DNA of 64,000 bases from Mytilus trossulus (lineage: Eukaryota; Mollusca; Bivalvia; Mytilida; Mytilidae). Where the stretch lies: assembly GCF_036588685.1 (NCBI RefSeq), contig NC_086384.1:56896945-56960944 (forward strand). The letters are read 5' to 3'. Each line of letters opens with the position of its first letter. Within the stretch, counting starts at the first letter, position 1. The notes beneath the pieces were generated by a model. That model saw only the letters and a list, made by a program, of their open reading frames with translations, was not told where the DNA came from and did not search any database. Made by a program: the position numbers and the translations under genes. Positions 48,101 to 57,843 of this stretch are shown piece after piece.

Positions 48101-51100
48101 CTAAAAATAAAAATACAAACAGACAAATGATAGTACAGAAGACACAACATTGAAAACCTAAAGACTAAGCAACGCGAACCTCACCAATTTTAACTGTGAT
48201 AAGTCTCATATAAATTTGATACAGTAAACTAGAGATAAGTGATTAATGCTTATTTGACAATGAATTGAATATATAAAAACACCAACTTTGATTTGATTTT
48301 ATAATTAAATTTGTTTATTTTATAATTACAACAACAGGTGGTATGTTTGAAATACTACAGCATAATTATTGATCTCTATCATTATTACATGTTTAATCAT
48401 GCTCATCCCAAAAAATCTAAACCAAAAACAAGTGCAATTCTTAACATTGTTAGCTTTGTGAATCACATTATTCTGTGTTTAATTACAGGTGTATGCAGAA
48501 GAAAATTTCTTTAATCTGTTCCCAGATGAAGTAAGACCATGGGACTGTTTGATGTTGTGGGGTTCACAATTTTCTAGGTCCAGTTTACATATGGACCCTT
48601 ACAACTGGACTGCTACAAATGCTGTTTTGTATGGTCAAAAGTCATGGATGGTAAGATATATTGACAAAAATCATGGATGGTAAGATACATGGACATTCAT
48701 TTATATAAATTTCCATCACAATGGTTATTTGAGTCTAGCTACCCTGCCTACTGGCCATTCTTAAACTTTACATCAGTTCAAAAACACCATTTTGATAGTA
48801 CATTTAGTGCTAATCTAGAAAGCAGAAACACAGTAATATAGTAAATGATGAAGTATTACAGAATACCTAGGCTATACTTACTTAGACTTAAATTGTTACT
48901 GATATACAATCAACAAGTTAAAGCAGTACGTCTTTTTTAAATAAATGAATCGATATTTACAACAACAGGTGGTATGTTTGAAATACTTTTAAGGTGGCAC
49001 CCAACACTTTCTCTAAAATCAATTTGGCTCGTTTAATTTTCATAAAATTTTGACAAAGTATTTAATTTGATCCTTTGACAAAAATATAAAATTTCAAAAG
49101 TTTTGAACCAACCATTTTATTAGAAAAATTACACTGGTTATATAGCAGTTTGACATACACCAATTTTGATCACTGAGAAGCTTCATGTTCCCTTTACAAC
49201 ACAATGTAATTAAAACGTTTAGATGACTTTACAGAGTTATCTTCCTATAGTGTTAGGTACCACCTTAATCATAAGCATTGATCTTTATCACTATTCCATG
49301 TTTAATCATTCTCACGCCCCCAAAATCTAAACCAAAGAACAAGTGCAATTCTTAACATTGTTAGCTTTTTGAGTCACATTACTCTGCCATTTATCAAAGC
49401 TTAATTTGAAATATCACTTGATTCGCGCAAATAGTTTTCCTTTAGCATGGTGAAACATATGAAAATAAAAAGATTTGGTATATCCACAAAATACCAAATG
49501 ACAAAAAAAATAATAACTGCAGGTCACTATACAATCTTCAAAAATGAGCAAAACCCACACTGTATAGTCAGCTTAGAAGCCAGAAACGACAAATTTAAAC
49601 AATTTAAGTGAGAAAATTATATTCTTATTTAGGATAATTTTCTTTTCATCAGGACTATTCAGTATTTAAATGTTAGTTTTTATCAAGAAATAGTCTAATG
49701 TGTAAACTGTTGAAATAAATAAAGGAGAATTATTTTTATATTTTTGTTTACAAGCTTTTTCCACCAGGACAGGATGAGTTATTATATATATATCCAAAGA
49801 GGAAATGTCATTTTCCTCTTGATTGTGTCAGATATGATAGGTATAAATACACATATTGTTGTTGTATACATTTACAGATACATTAGTGGTGCAACGTTTT
49901 GTTACGAGTAAAACATTGTAATTCTATACACTTGTGGTTGTGGTATGAGTACTCCAGACACATTAGTGGTGTAACGATTCACTGGGGATAGAAATTTAAA
50001 ATTCCAAAATTAATATAAGTCTTATACATGAACAATTGGACACTTGCATAAGGTCAATTTCTAAATGAATCGGCTCAGATGTACTCTTTAGTTGGGTTGT
50101 TGTCTCTCTGGCATATTACCCCATTTCTATTTTCAATTTTATGTATAAAATCTTTCCTGAAATATTGCAAAAGAACATACTTAATTGTGTGTAATCTTAC
50201 ACCTCTAACACACTCTTTAAAGATGTTCTTGGTGTTTGTATTTAATCACTGCTTTCAGGCCTGTAGCCAGGAATATTCAAGGGGGTATTTGGGTTATTTG
50301 GAATCATGAACTTGACTTTTACAGTCACAATTCAAACAGAACGTTGACTTTAACAGTGCTTATTTGTTTTCAAGGGGGGTTCATCCAAACCTCCAGAACC
50401 CCCTGGCTATGGGTATGGCTTTAGAGCTTGTATTTGTTTACTATCGTAATAGAATTTTATTTTGTTTGTATCCATTTTTGTTTCCATTTGTGTGTAATTG
50501 TTACAGTAAAATTTGTATTTTGTTGAGTTGTCTTGACATATTTAGTTTACTTTTAAAAATAATTTATTGTTTGTACCTTTTAAATAATTATTTACCATAT
50601 ATCATAGAGAAATGTAGATTCATGGACATGAAAACCCAACTTTGTTGAAATATTTAAAATTTTAATGACTTTCTTAAAGTATCTTGGATTAGTACCAAAC
50701 TTGGACAGAAGCTTCTAACAATCAATTTTATTTTTTGTTTGTATAAGTTTTCCATTTTCAATGATTTTTGTGTTATTTAGTGTATAATTTGTATTTTTCT
50801 GAGTTGTCTTAACACATGCATTTAGTTTATACTTTTTAAAATTATCTATCTTTTGCAACTTTTAAATTATTATTAAACTTTACAACTTTTAAATTATTAT
50901 TAACATTACATTATAGAATACTAGATTCATGAACTATACACAACCTTATTGAATTATTATTATTTTTTCTTGGATTTGTACCTAATTAGAACAGAAGCTT
51001 CTTACCATCAAAAGATAGTATGTGGAGGAAAATATTTGACATGGTACTTCACCTGCATCAGGAACTATCATCAGTAATCCATATAAAAATACTGAAATCT

Positions 51101-52242
51101 TCACAATTTTAGTATCTCTGCTAACTTTAGACGTTTCCTGGCTCAAATAGAAGTGGCCACACTTGTGTTTAGTCTTAATATTTTGGAAAACACTATGAAC
51201 ATGATAAAATTGATTTAATTTTTCAATGGTAGAAAATTGTTATGCAGAAAACAAATGATTTTACAGTAAACATTTAGCTGTTCATAATGATGCCTTCTGA
51301 ACAAGATTTGTTTGCTTTTGCAGATTTTCATAAAACTTTAATTTGTCATATTAATATCCTTAGCTAAAATTCACTGTTTTCTATTTTCAGCCCAATTGAT
51401 GCTTTTGTGCCTGATTCAACCAAGTACCCACATTTTGATAAAGCTCAGTATCTAGAGGTTACAGTTACTGCCGGAGAAATGTTAATTATCCCAACTGGAT
51501 GGTACCATCAGGTAATGAGAAGTAGAATTTGGAGAATGAATTGATTTTTCCCCCAAAGGGCCATGTGAGCTTTTCTCATCACTTGGCGTGCGTCGTCAGT
51601 TGTTAGATTTTACAAAAATCTTCTACTCTGAAACTACTAAGCCAAATTTAACCATACTTGGCCACAATTATCATTAGGGTATCTTGTTTAAAATAATGTG
51701 TGGCGTGACCTGGCCAATCAACCAAGATGGCCTCCATTGCTAAAGATAGAACATAGGGGTAAAATGTATATTTTGGCTTATAACTATGAAACCAAAGCAT
51801 TTAGAGCAAATCTGACATGGGGTTAATTAGTTTATCAAGTCAAGATCTATCTACCCTGAAATTTTCAGATGAATTGTTGGGATTCATACTTGACCTCATT
51901 TTTATGGTTCAGTTCATGGATCAATGTTTTAAGGTTTCATGATGAGGTCTGTTTCTTATATTATTGTTAATAGGGCAACTTTGTTCTGTGTAATATAAAC
52001 AACTGCATATAGAATTATTATTTTGTTGATTTTCTTTTTATTTCATATTTGTTCCATGTACTACTACAACATATATATTTCCATGATTACAGGCTTTTAA
52101 TGAAGAGGAGACTCTAGCTATTTCTAGTCAGATCATGAACAGAAATAATTACCTGGCTGTGTTAGAGGAAATCATTAAAGGAGGGAATATCAGTAGAAAG
52201 AAATTACCTGCTTATTTCAATACACTGCTACCCCCTGATCAG
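38815..52242 (+). CDS. Membrane-anchored JmjC/cupin_8 2-oxoglutarate and Fe(II) oxygenase, seven visible exons, 3' end outside the window
   Basis: Seven exons with GT-AG borders and matching phases join into 373 codons without a stop. Residues 1-26 are basic and hydrophilic, and about 28-50 (LRLLLVLIISVVLVTAVSFS) form one membrane helix. No cleavable signal is evident, so a type II membrane protein with a lumenal or extracellular enzyme domain is likely. The JmjC/cupin_8 fold follows: PVIITDVVDKWPAINW (about 117), the HMD iron ligands (H234, D236), K251 as likely 2-oxoglutarate ligand, SWMLFPPG, and GWYHQ with the third iron ligand (H322). Such enzymes hydroxylate or demethylate proteins; the substrate here is unknown. 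The last visible exon ends at a GTAAGA donor, so more exons must lie past 64000. At least four splice junctions are tandemly duplicated. I do not assign an orthologue. Confidence 0.85.
39162..40204 (+). other. First part of intron 1
   Basis: AT-rich. At about 39373-39418 a sequence resembling the last 40 bases of exon 1 and its donor appears again ('ctatgatgacaaatggtata' against 'atatgatggcaaatggtagg'). Positions 39542-39576 are an 'aataag' microsatellite. Nothing else is recognisable. Confidence 0.5.
41998..43763 (+). mobile_element. MULE DNA transposon remnant
   Basis: The ends GGTGTCATCCTGGTTTGCCC and (inverted) GGTTTACTCCTGGTTTGCCC extend as a TIR of about 30 bp (27 of 30 matching). They are flanked by the 9-bp duplication CCTGCCGTG (41989-41997 and 43764-43772). 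Duplications of 9 bp are characteristic of MULEs. The interior holds a decayed MULE transposase fragment, which agrees with the ends. At 1766 bp it is internally deleted. Confidence 0.85.
42620..43105 (+). pseudogene. MULE transposase fragment, decayed
   Basis: On the plus strand a frame reads TDYETATNNAARTVWPGVNV followed by KGCYFHF, the D-E-A-...-V-KGC-FH block of MULE transposase domains. Further on, in other frames, are the typical PLVPP.L.GEV-like stretch and EGWHNKHKKRLKHAHTNIYE, the usual C-terminal helix. Stops and frame changes separate the blocks. The N-terminal half is missing. Minus-strand frames at 42628-42915 and 43096-43278 are shadows of it. Confidence 0.75.
45737..45845 (+). 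CDS. JmjC gene coding exon 2
   Basis: The acceptor is TTTTGTAG at 45729-45736. The first base completes tryptophan 116, then PVIITDVVDKWPAINW and MVKAVV follow. The donor is GTG|GTGAGT, after which the donor region is repeated many times. It encodes residues 117-152 and ends in phase 0, which matches exon 3. Confidence 0.85.
45839..46936 (+). repeat. 54-bp tandem array seeded by the exon 2 splice donor, about 20 copies
   Basis: The unit begins with the last bases of exon 2 and its donor (CTGTTGTG|GTGAGTAGG), followed by a pyrimidine-rich part with CTCTCACATGAG and TGTCTCTCCTTG. The first two complete units end in CTCTCCTTGCAG, a strong acceptor, so an 8-base CTGTTGTG lies between an acceptor and a donor. 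Later copies read CCTTGGAAG instead. Unit lengths vary between about 38 and 60 bp. The frames at 45884-46375 (minus), 45992-46417 (plus) and 46556-47320 (minus) are this array read as protein. Confidence 0.9.
46937..47840 (+). other. Second part of intron 2
   Basis: Positions 47025-47300 are a mussel interspersed repeat as I recall it ('ggggaatgtgtcaaagagac', 'gaggcgtccttccgctggcc'). An inverted pair around 'ccagtccaatatttcaatat' (47472) and 'gccagtccgtatttgaaata' (47562) suggests another small element. There is no coding sequence. Confidence 0.5.
47841..47984 (+). CDS. JmjC gene coding exon 3
   Basis: The acceptor is TCTCCATCAG and the donor is AAT|GTATGT. It encodes residues 153-200 (ALAVDMDTFISELDTSGPNG, then WTYLEDELFIVTRPELKKDI), in phase 0 at both ends. 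Confidence 0.85.
47985..48488 (+). other. Intron 3
   Basis: Positions 48068-48185 match a repeat also seen at 44023-44140 ('aaaataaactgacaa.gccatg'). Positions 48330-48475 are directly duplicated on the other side of exon 4 (48960-48990 plus 49269-49385). Confidence 0.6.
48489..48650 (+). CDS. JmjC gene coding exon 4, iron-binding HMD motif
   Basis: The acceptor is TTAATTACAG and the donor is GGATG|GTAAGA. It encodes residues 201-254, including LHMDPYNW with the first two iron ligands and GQKSWM with the likely 2-oxoglutarate lysine. The exon end and donor (TCATGGATGGTAAGATA) recur 29 bases downstream. Use of the second donor would shift the frame and add VRYIDKNHGW before a stop. Confidence 0.9.
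48651..49754 (+). other. Intron 4
   Basis: It contains the duplicated exon 4 donor at 48669-48686, a copy of part of intron 3 (48960-48990 and 49269-49385), and the TTAA element at 48993-49264. The remainder is AT-rich with no signal. Confidence 0.6.
48993..49264. mobile_element. 272-bp TTAA MITE
   Basis: The ends are GGTGGCACCCAACACT and the inverted GGTGGTACCTAACACT (14 of 16 matching). They are flanked by TTAA at 48989-48992 and 49265-49268. It splits the downstream copy of the intron 3 duplication, so it inserted after that duplication. It has no coding capacity. Confidence 0.85.
49755..49840 (+). CDS. JmjC gene coding exon 5
   Basis: The acceptor is TTTGTTTACAAG and the donor is GATAG|GTATAA. 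It encodes LFPPGQDELLYIYPKRKCHF and PLDCVRYD (residues 255-282) plus two bases of S283. The FPPG motif directly after SWM is the usual continuation in JmjC domains, which supports this 86-base exon. It is too short to stand out as an open frame. Confidence 0.85.
49841..51390 (+). other. Intron 5
   Basis: Positions 50258-50417 are bracketed by inverted TAGCCAGG and CCTGGCTA words and may be a small MITE. A block of about 180 bp (50462-50640) with 'gagttgtcttgacatattta' is repeated in diverged form at 50730-50950. The plus-strand frames at 50079-50648 are not supported. Confidence 0.5.
51391..51511 (+). CDS. JmjC gene coding exon 6, second iron-binding histidine
   Basis: The acceptor is TTCTATTTTCAG and the donor is CATCAG|GTAATG. 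After one base completing S283 it encodes PIDAFVPDSTKYPHF and VTAGEMLIIPTGWYHQ (residues 284-323). The histidine of GWYHQ is the third iron ligand of the JmjC fold. Confidence 0.9.
51553..51880 (-). repeat. Truncated copy of the hairpin-ended repeat, in intron 6
   Basis: It matches the left part of 33308-34566 in the same orientation, from 'gggccatgtgagcttttctc' through 'gtgtggcgtgacctgg' to 'ctgaaattttcagatgaatt'. The far end and the second internal block are missing. Confidence 0.8.
52093..52242 (+). CDS. JmjC gene coding exon 7
   Basis: The acceptor is CATGATTACAG and the donor is GATCAG|GTAAGA. It encodes AFNEEETLAISSQIMN and then one copy of the 35-residue stretch NNYLAVLEEI...LLPPDQ (residues 324-373), in phase 0 at both ends. 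The acceptor lies outside the repeated unit, so only this first copy has a proper exon start. Reading past the donor meets a stop at 52273-52275, because the first unit is 110 and not 105 bp. Confidence 0.8.
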
Positions 52243-55200
52243 GTAAGAACAGAAATAATTACCTGGCTGTGTTAGAGGAGATCATTGAGGGAGGGAATAT
52301 CAGTAGAAATAAATTACCTGCTTATTACAATACACTGCTACCACCTGATCAGGTAAGAAATAATTACCTGGCTGTGTTAGAGGAAATCATCAAGGGAGAG
52401 AATATCAGTAGAAAGAAATTACCTGCTTATTTCAATACACTGTTACTACCTGATCAGGTAAGAACTAATTACCTGGCTGTGTTAGAGGAAATCATTAAAG
52501 GAGGGAATATCAGTAGAAAGAAATTACCTGCTTATTTCAATACACTGCTACCACCTGATCAGGTAAGAAATAATTACCTGGCTGTGTTGGAGGAAATCAT
52601 TAAGGGAGGGAATATCAGTAGAAAGAAATTACCTGCTTATTTCAATACACTGCTACCACCTGACCAGGTAAGAAATAATTACCTGGCTGTGTTAGAGGAA
52701 ATCATTAAGGGAGGAAAAATCAGTAGAAAGAATTTACCTGCTTATTTCAATACACTGCTACCACCTGATCAGGTAAGACATAATTACCTGGCTGTGTTAG
52801 AGGAAATCATTAAGGGAGGGAATATCAGTAGAAAGAAATTACCTGCTTATTTCAATACACTGCTACCACCTGATCAGGTAAGACATAATTACCTGGCTGT
52901 GTTAGAGGAAATCATTAAGGGAGGGAATATCAGTAGAAAGAAATTACCTGCTTATTTCAATACACTTCTACCACCTGATCAGGTAAAAAATAATTACCTG
53001 GCCTTGTTAGAGGAAATCATTAAGGGAGGAAAAATCAGTAGAAAGAATTTACCTGCTTATTTCAATACACTGCTACCACCTGACCAGGCAAGAAATAATT
53101 ACCTGGCTGTGTTAGAGGAGATCATTAAGGGAGGGAATATCAGTAGAAAGGAATTACCTGCTTATTTCAATACACTGCTACCACCTGACCAGGTAAGAAA
53201 TATTACCTGGCTGTGTTAGAGGGGATCATAAAGGGAGGGAGAAAGAAATTACCTGTTTAATTCAATACACTGTTACCACCTGATCAGGTAAGAAATAATT
53301 ACCTGGCCTTGTTAGAGGAAATCATTAAGGGAGGGAATATCAGTAGAAAGAAATTACCTGCTTATTTCAATACACTGCCACCACCTGATCAGGTAAGAAA
53401 TAATTACCTGACTGTGTTAGAGGAGATCATTAAGGGAGGGAATATTAGTAGAAAGAAATTACCTGCTTATTTCAATACACTGCCACCACCTGATCAGGTA
53501 AGAAATAATTACCTGACTGTGTTAGAGGAGATCATTAAGGGAGGGAATATTAGTAGAAAGAAATTACCTGCTTATTTCAATACACTACTACCACCTGATC
53601 AGGTAAGAAATAATTACCTGGCCTTGTTAGAGGAAATCATTAAGGGAGGGAATATCAGTAGAAAGAAATTACCTGCTTATATCAATACACTTCTACCACC
53701 TGACCAGGTAAGAAATAATTACCTGGCTGTGTTAGAGGAAATCATTAAGGGAGGGAATATCAATAGAAAGAAATTACCTGCTTATTTCAATACACTACTA
53801 CCACCTGACCAGGTAAGAAATAATTACCTGGTTGTGTTAGAGGAAATCATTAAGGGAGGGAATATCAGTAGAAAGAAATTACCTGTTTATTTCAATACAC
53901 TGCTACCACCTGACCAGGTAAGAAATAATTACCTGGCTGTGTTAGAGGAGATCATTAAGGGAGGGAATATCAGTAGAAAGAAATTACCTGCTTATTTCAA
54001 TACACTGCTACCACCTGATCAGGTAAGAAATAATTACCTGGCTGTGTTAGAGGAAATCATTAAGGGAGGGAATATCAGTAGAAAGAAATTACCTTCTTAT
54101 TTAAATACACTTCTACCACCTGATCAGGTAAGAAATAATTACCTGGCTGTGTTAGAGGAGATCATACAGGGAGGGAATATCAGTAGAAAGAAATTACCTG
54201 CTTATTTAAATACACTTCTACCACCTGATCAGGTAAGAAATAATTACCTGGCTGTGTTAGAGGAAATCATTAAGGGAGGGAATATCAGTAGAAAGAAATT
54301 ACCTGCTTATTTCAATACACTTCTACCACCTGATCAGGTAAGAAATAATTACATGGCTATGTTAGAGGAAATCATTAAGGGAGGGAATATCAGTAGAAAG
54401 AAATTACCTGCTTATTTCAATACACAGCTAGCACCTGATCAGGTAAGAAATAATTACCTGGCTGTGTTAGAGGAGATCATTAAGGGAGGGAATATCAGTA
54501 GAAAGAAATTACCTGCTTATTTCAATACACTGCTACCACCTGACCAGGTAAGAAATAATTACCTGGCTGTGTTGGAGGAGATTATTAAGGGAGGGAATAT
54601 CAGTAGAAAGAAATTACCTGCTTATTTCAATACACTGCTACCACCTGATCAGGTGAGAAATAATTACCTGGCTGTGTTAGAGGAGATCATTAAGGGAGGG
54701 AATATCAGTAGAAATAAATTACCTGCTTATTTCAATACACAGCTAGCACCTGATCAGGTAAGTAATAATTACCTGGCTGTGTTAGAGGAGATCATGAGGG
54801 GAGGGAATATCAGTAGAAATAAATTACCTGCTTATTTCAATACACAGCTAGCACCTGATCAGGTAAGTAATAATTACCTGGCTGTGTTAGAGGAGATCAT
54901 GAGGGGAGGGAATATCAGTAGAAATAAATTACCTGCTTATTTCAATACACTGCTACCACCTGATCAGGTAAGAAATAATTACCTGGCTGTGTTGGAGGAG
55001 ATCATTAAGGGAGGGAATTTCAGTAGAAAGAAATTACCTGCTTATTTCAACACACTGCTACCACCTGACCAGGTAAGAAATAATTACCTGGCTGTGTTGG
55101 AGGAGATCATTACGGGAGGGAATATCAGTAGAAAGAAATTACCTGCTTATTTCAATACACTGCTACCACCTGACCAGGTAAGAAATAATTACCTGGCTGT

Positions 55201-57843
55201 TTTAGAGGAAATTAATAAGGGAGGGAATATCAGTAGAAAGAAATTACCTGCTTATTTCAATACACTGCTACCACCTGACCAGGTAAGAAATAATTACCTG
55301 GCTGTGTTGGAGGAGATCATTACGGGAGGGAATATCAGTAGAAAAAAATTACCTGCTTATTTCAATACACTGCTACCACCTGACCAGGTAAGAAATAATT
55401 ACCTGGCTGTTTTAGAGGAAATTAATAAGGGAGGGAATATCAGTAGAAAGAAATTACCTGCTTATTTCAATGCACTGCTACCACCTGACCAAGTAAGAAA
55501 TAATTACCTGGCTGTTTTAGAGGAAATTAATAAGGGAGGGAATATCAGTAGAAAGAAATTACCTGCTTATTTCAATACACTGCTACCACCTGATCAGGTG
55601 AGAAATAATTACCTGGCCTTGTTAGAGGAAATCATTAAAGGAGGGAATATCAGTAGAAAGAAATTACCTGCTTATTTCAATACACTGCTACCACCTGATC
55701 AGGTAAGAAATAATTACCTGGCTGTGTTAGAGGAAATCATTAAAGGAGGGAATATCAGTAGAAAGAAATTACCTGCTTATTTCAATACACTGCTACCACC
55801 TGATCAGGTAAGAAATAATTACCTGGCTGTGTTAGAGGAGATCATTAAGGGAGGGAATATCAGTAGAAAGAAATTACCTGCTTATTTCAATACACTGCTA
55901 CCACCTGATCAGGTAAGAAATAATTACATGGCTGTGTTAGAGGAAATCATTAAGGGAGGGAATATCAGTAGAAATAAATTACCTGCTTATTTCAATACAC
56001 AGCTACCACCTGATCAGGTAAGTAATAATTACCTGGCTGTGTTAGAGGAGATCATGAGGGGAGGGAATATCAGTAGAAATAAATTACCTGCTTATTTCAA
56101 TACACTGCTACCACCTGATCAGGTAAGAAATAATTACCTGGCTGTGTTGGAGGAGATCATTAAGGGAGGGAATTTCAGTAGAAAGAAATTACCTGCTTAT
56201 TTCAATACACTGCTACCACCTGACCAGGTAAGAAATAATTACCTGGCTGTGTTGGAGGAGATCATTACGGGAGGGAATATCAGTAGAAAGAAATTACCTG
56301 CTTATTTCAATACACTGCTACCACCTGACCAGGTAAGAAATAATTACCTGGCTGTGGTAGAGGAGATCATTAAGGGAGGGAATATCAGTAGAAAGAAATT
56401 ACCTGCTTATTTCAATACACTGCTACCACCTGATCAGGTAAGAAATAATTACCTGGCTGTGTTAGAGGAAATCATTAAGGGAGGGAATATCAGTAGAAAG
56501 AAATTACCTGCTTATTTAAATACACTTCTACCACCTGATCAGGTAAGAAATAATTACCTGGCTGTGTTAGAGGAGATCATACAGGGAGGGAATATCAGTA
56601 GAAAGAAATTACCTGCTTATTTAAATACACTTCTACCACCTGATCAGGTAAGAAATAATTACCTGGCTGTGTTAGAGGAAATCATTAAGGGAGGGAATAT
56701 CAGTAGAAAGAAATTACCTGCTTATTTCAATACACTTCTACCACCTGATCAGGTAAGAAATAATTACCTGGCTGTGTTAGAGGAAATCATTAAGGGAGGG
56801 AATATCAGTAGAAAGAAATTACCTGCTTATTTCAATACACTGCTACCACCTGATCAGGTAAGAAATAATTACCTGGCTGTGTTAGAGGAAATCATTAAGG
56901 GAGGGAATATCAGTAGAAAGAAATTACCTGCTTATATCAATACACTGTTACCACCTGACCAGGTAAGAAATAATTACCTGGCTGTGTTAGAGGAAATCAT
57001 TAAGGGAGGGAATATCAGTAGAAAGAAATTACCTGCTTATTTCAATACACTGCTACCACCTGATCAGGTAAGAAATAATTACCTGGCTGTGTTAGAGGAA
57101 ATCATTAAGGGAGGGAATATCAGTAGAAAGAAATTACCTGCTTATTTCAATACACTGCTACCACCTGATCAGGTAAGAAATAATTACCTGGCTGTGTTGG
57201 AGGAAATCATTAAGGGAGGGAATATCAGTAGAAAGAAATTACCTGCTTATATCAATACACTGCTACCTCCTGACCAGGTAAGAAATAATTACCTGGCTGT
57301 GTTAGATGAGATCATTAAGGGAGGGAATATCAGTAGAAAGAAATTACCTGCTTATTTCAATACACTGCTACCACCTGATAAGGTAAAAAATAATTACCTG
57401 GCTGTGTTAGATGAGATCATTAAGGGAGGGAATATCAGTAGAAAGAAATTACCTGCTTATTTCAATACACTGCTACCACCTGATAAGGTAAAAAATAATT
57501 ACCTGGCCTTGTTAGAGGAGATCATTAAGGGAGGGAATATCAGTAGAAAGAAATTACCTGCCTATTTGAATACACTGTTACTACGAGATCAGGGAAGAAA
57601 TAATTACCTGGCTGTGTTAGAGGAAATCATTAAGGGAGGGAATATCAGTAGAAAGAAATTACCTGCTTATTTCAATACACTGCTACCACCTGACCAGGTA
57701 AGAAATAATTACCTGGCCTTGTTAGAGGAGATCATTAAGGGAGGGAATATCAGTAGAAAGAAATTACCTGCTTATTTCAATACACTGCTACCACCTGATC
57801 AGGTAAGAAATAATTACCTGGCTGTGTTAGAGGAGATCATTAA
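52141..57843 (+). repeat. 105-bp tandem array seeded by the end of exon 7, left segment, about 54 units
   Basis: The unit is the last about 95 bases of exon 7 plus the first bases of its intron (CAG|GTAAGAAATAATTACC). Counting starts of AGAAATAATT gives one unit of 110 bp (52141-52250), nine of 105 bp, one of 95 bp with a 9-base and a 1-base deletion (53196-53290), then 43 of exactly 105 bp to 57805 and a partial unit of 38 bp. Units are about 95-100 percent alike. The long frames 52269-53219 and 53309-57874 are this array and end where its period is disturbed. Confidence 0.95.

Noticed and set aside
50258..50417. Frames and inverted TAGCCAGG words as a full transposon
   Set aside because: The inverted match is only 8 bp with no clear duplication; I mention it only as a possible MITE in intron 5.
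52250..57843. Each 105-bp unit as a 77-base exon with a 28-base intron (GTAAGA...GTTAG)
   Set aside because: An intron of 28 bases is too short for normal splicing, and the native acceptor is not in the unit.
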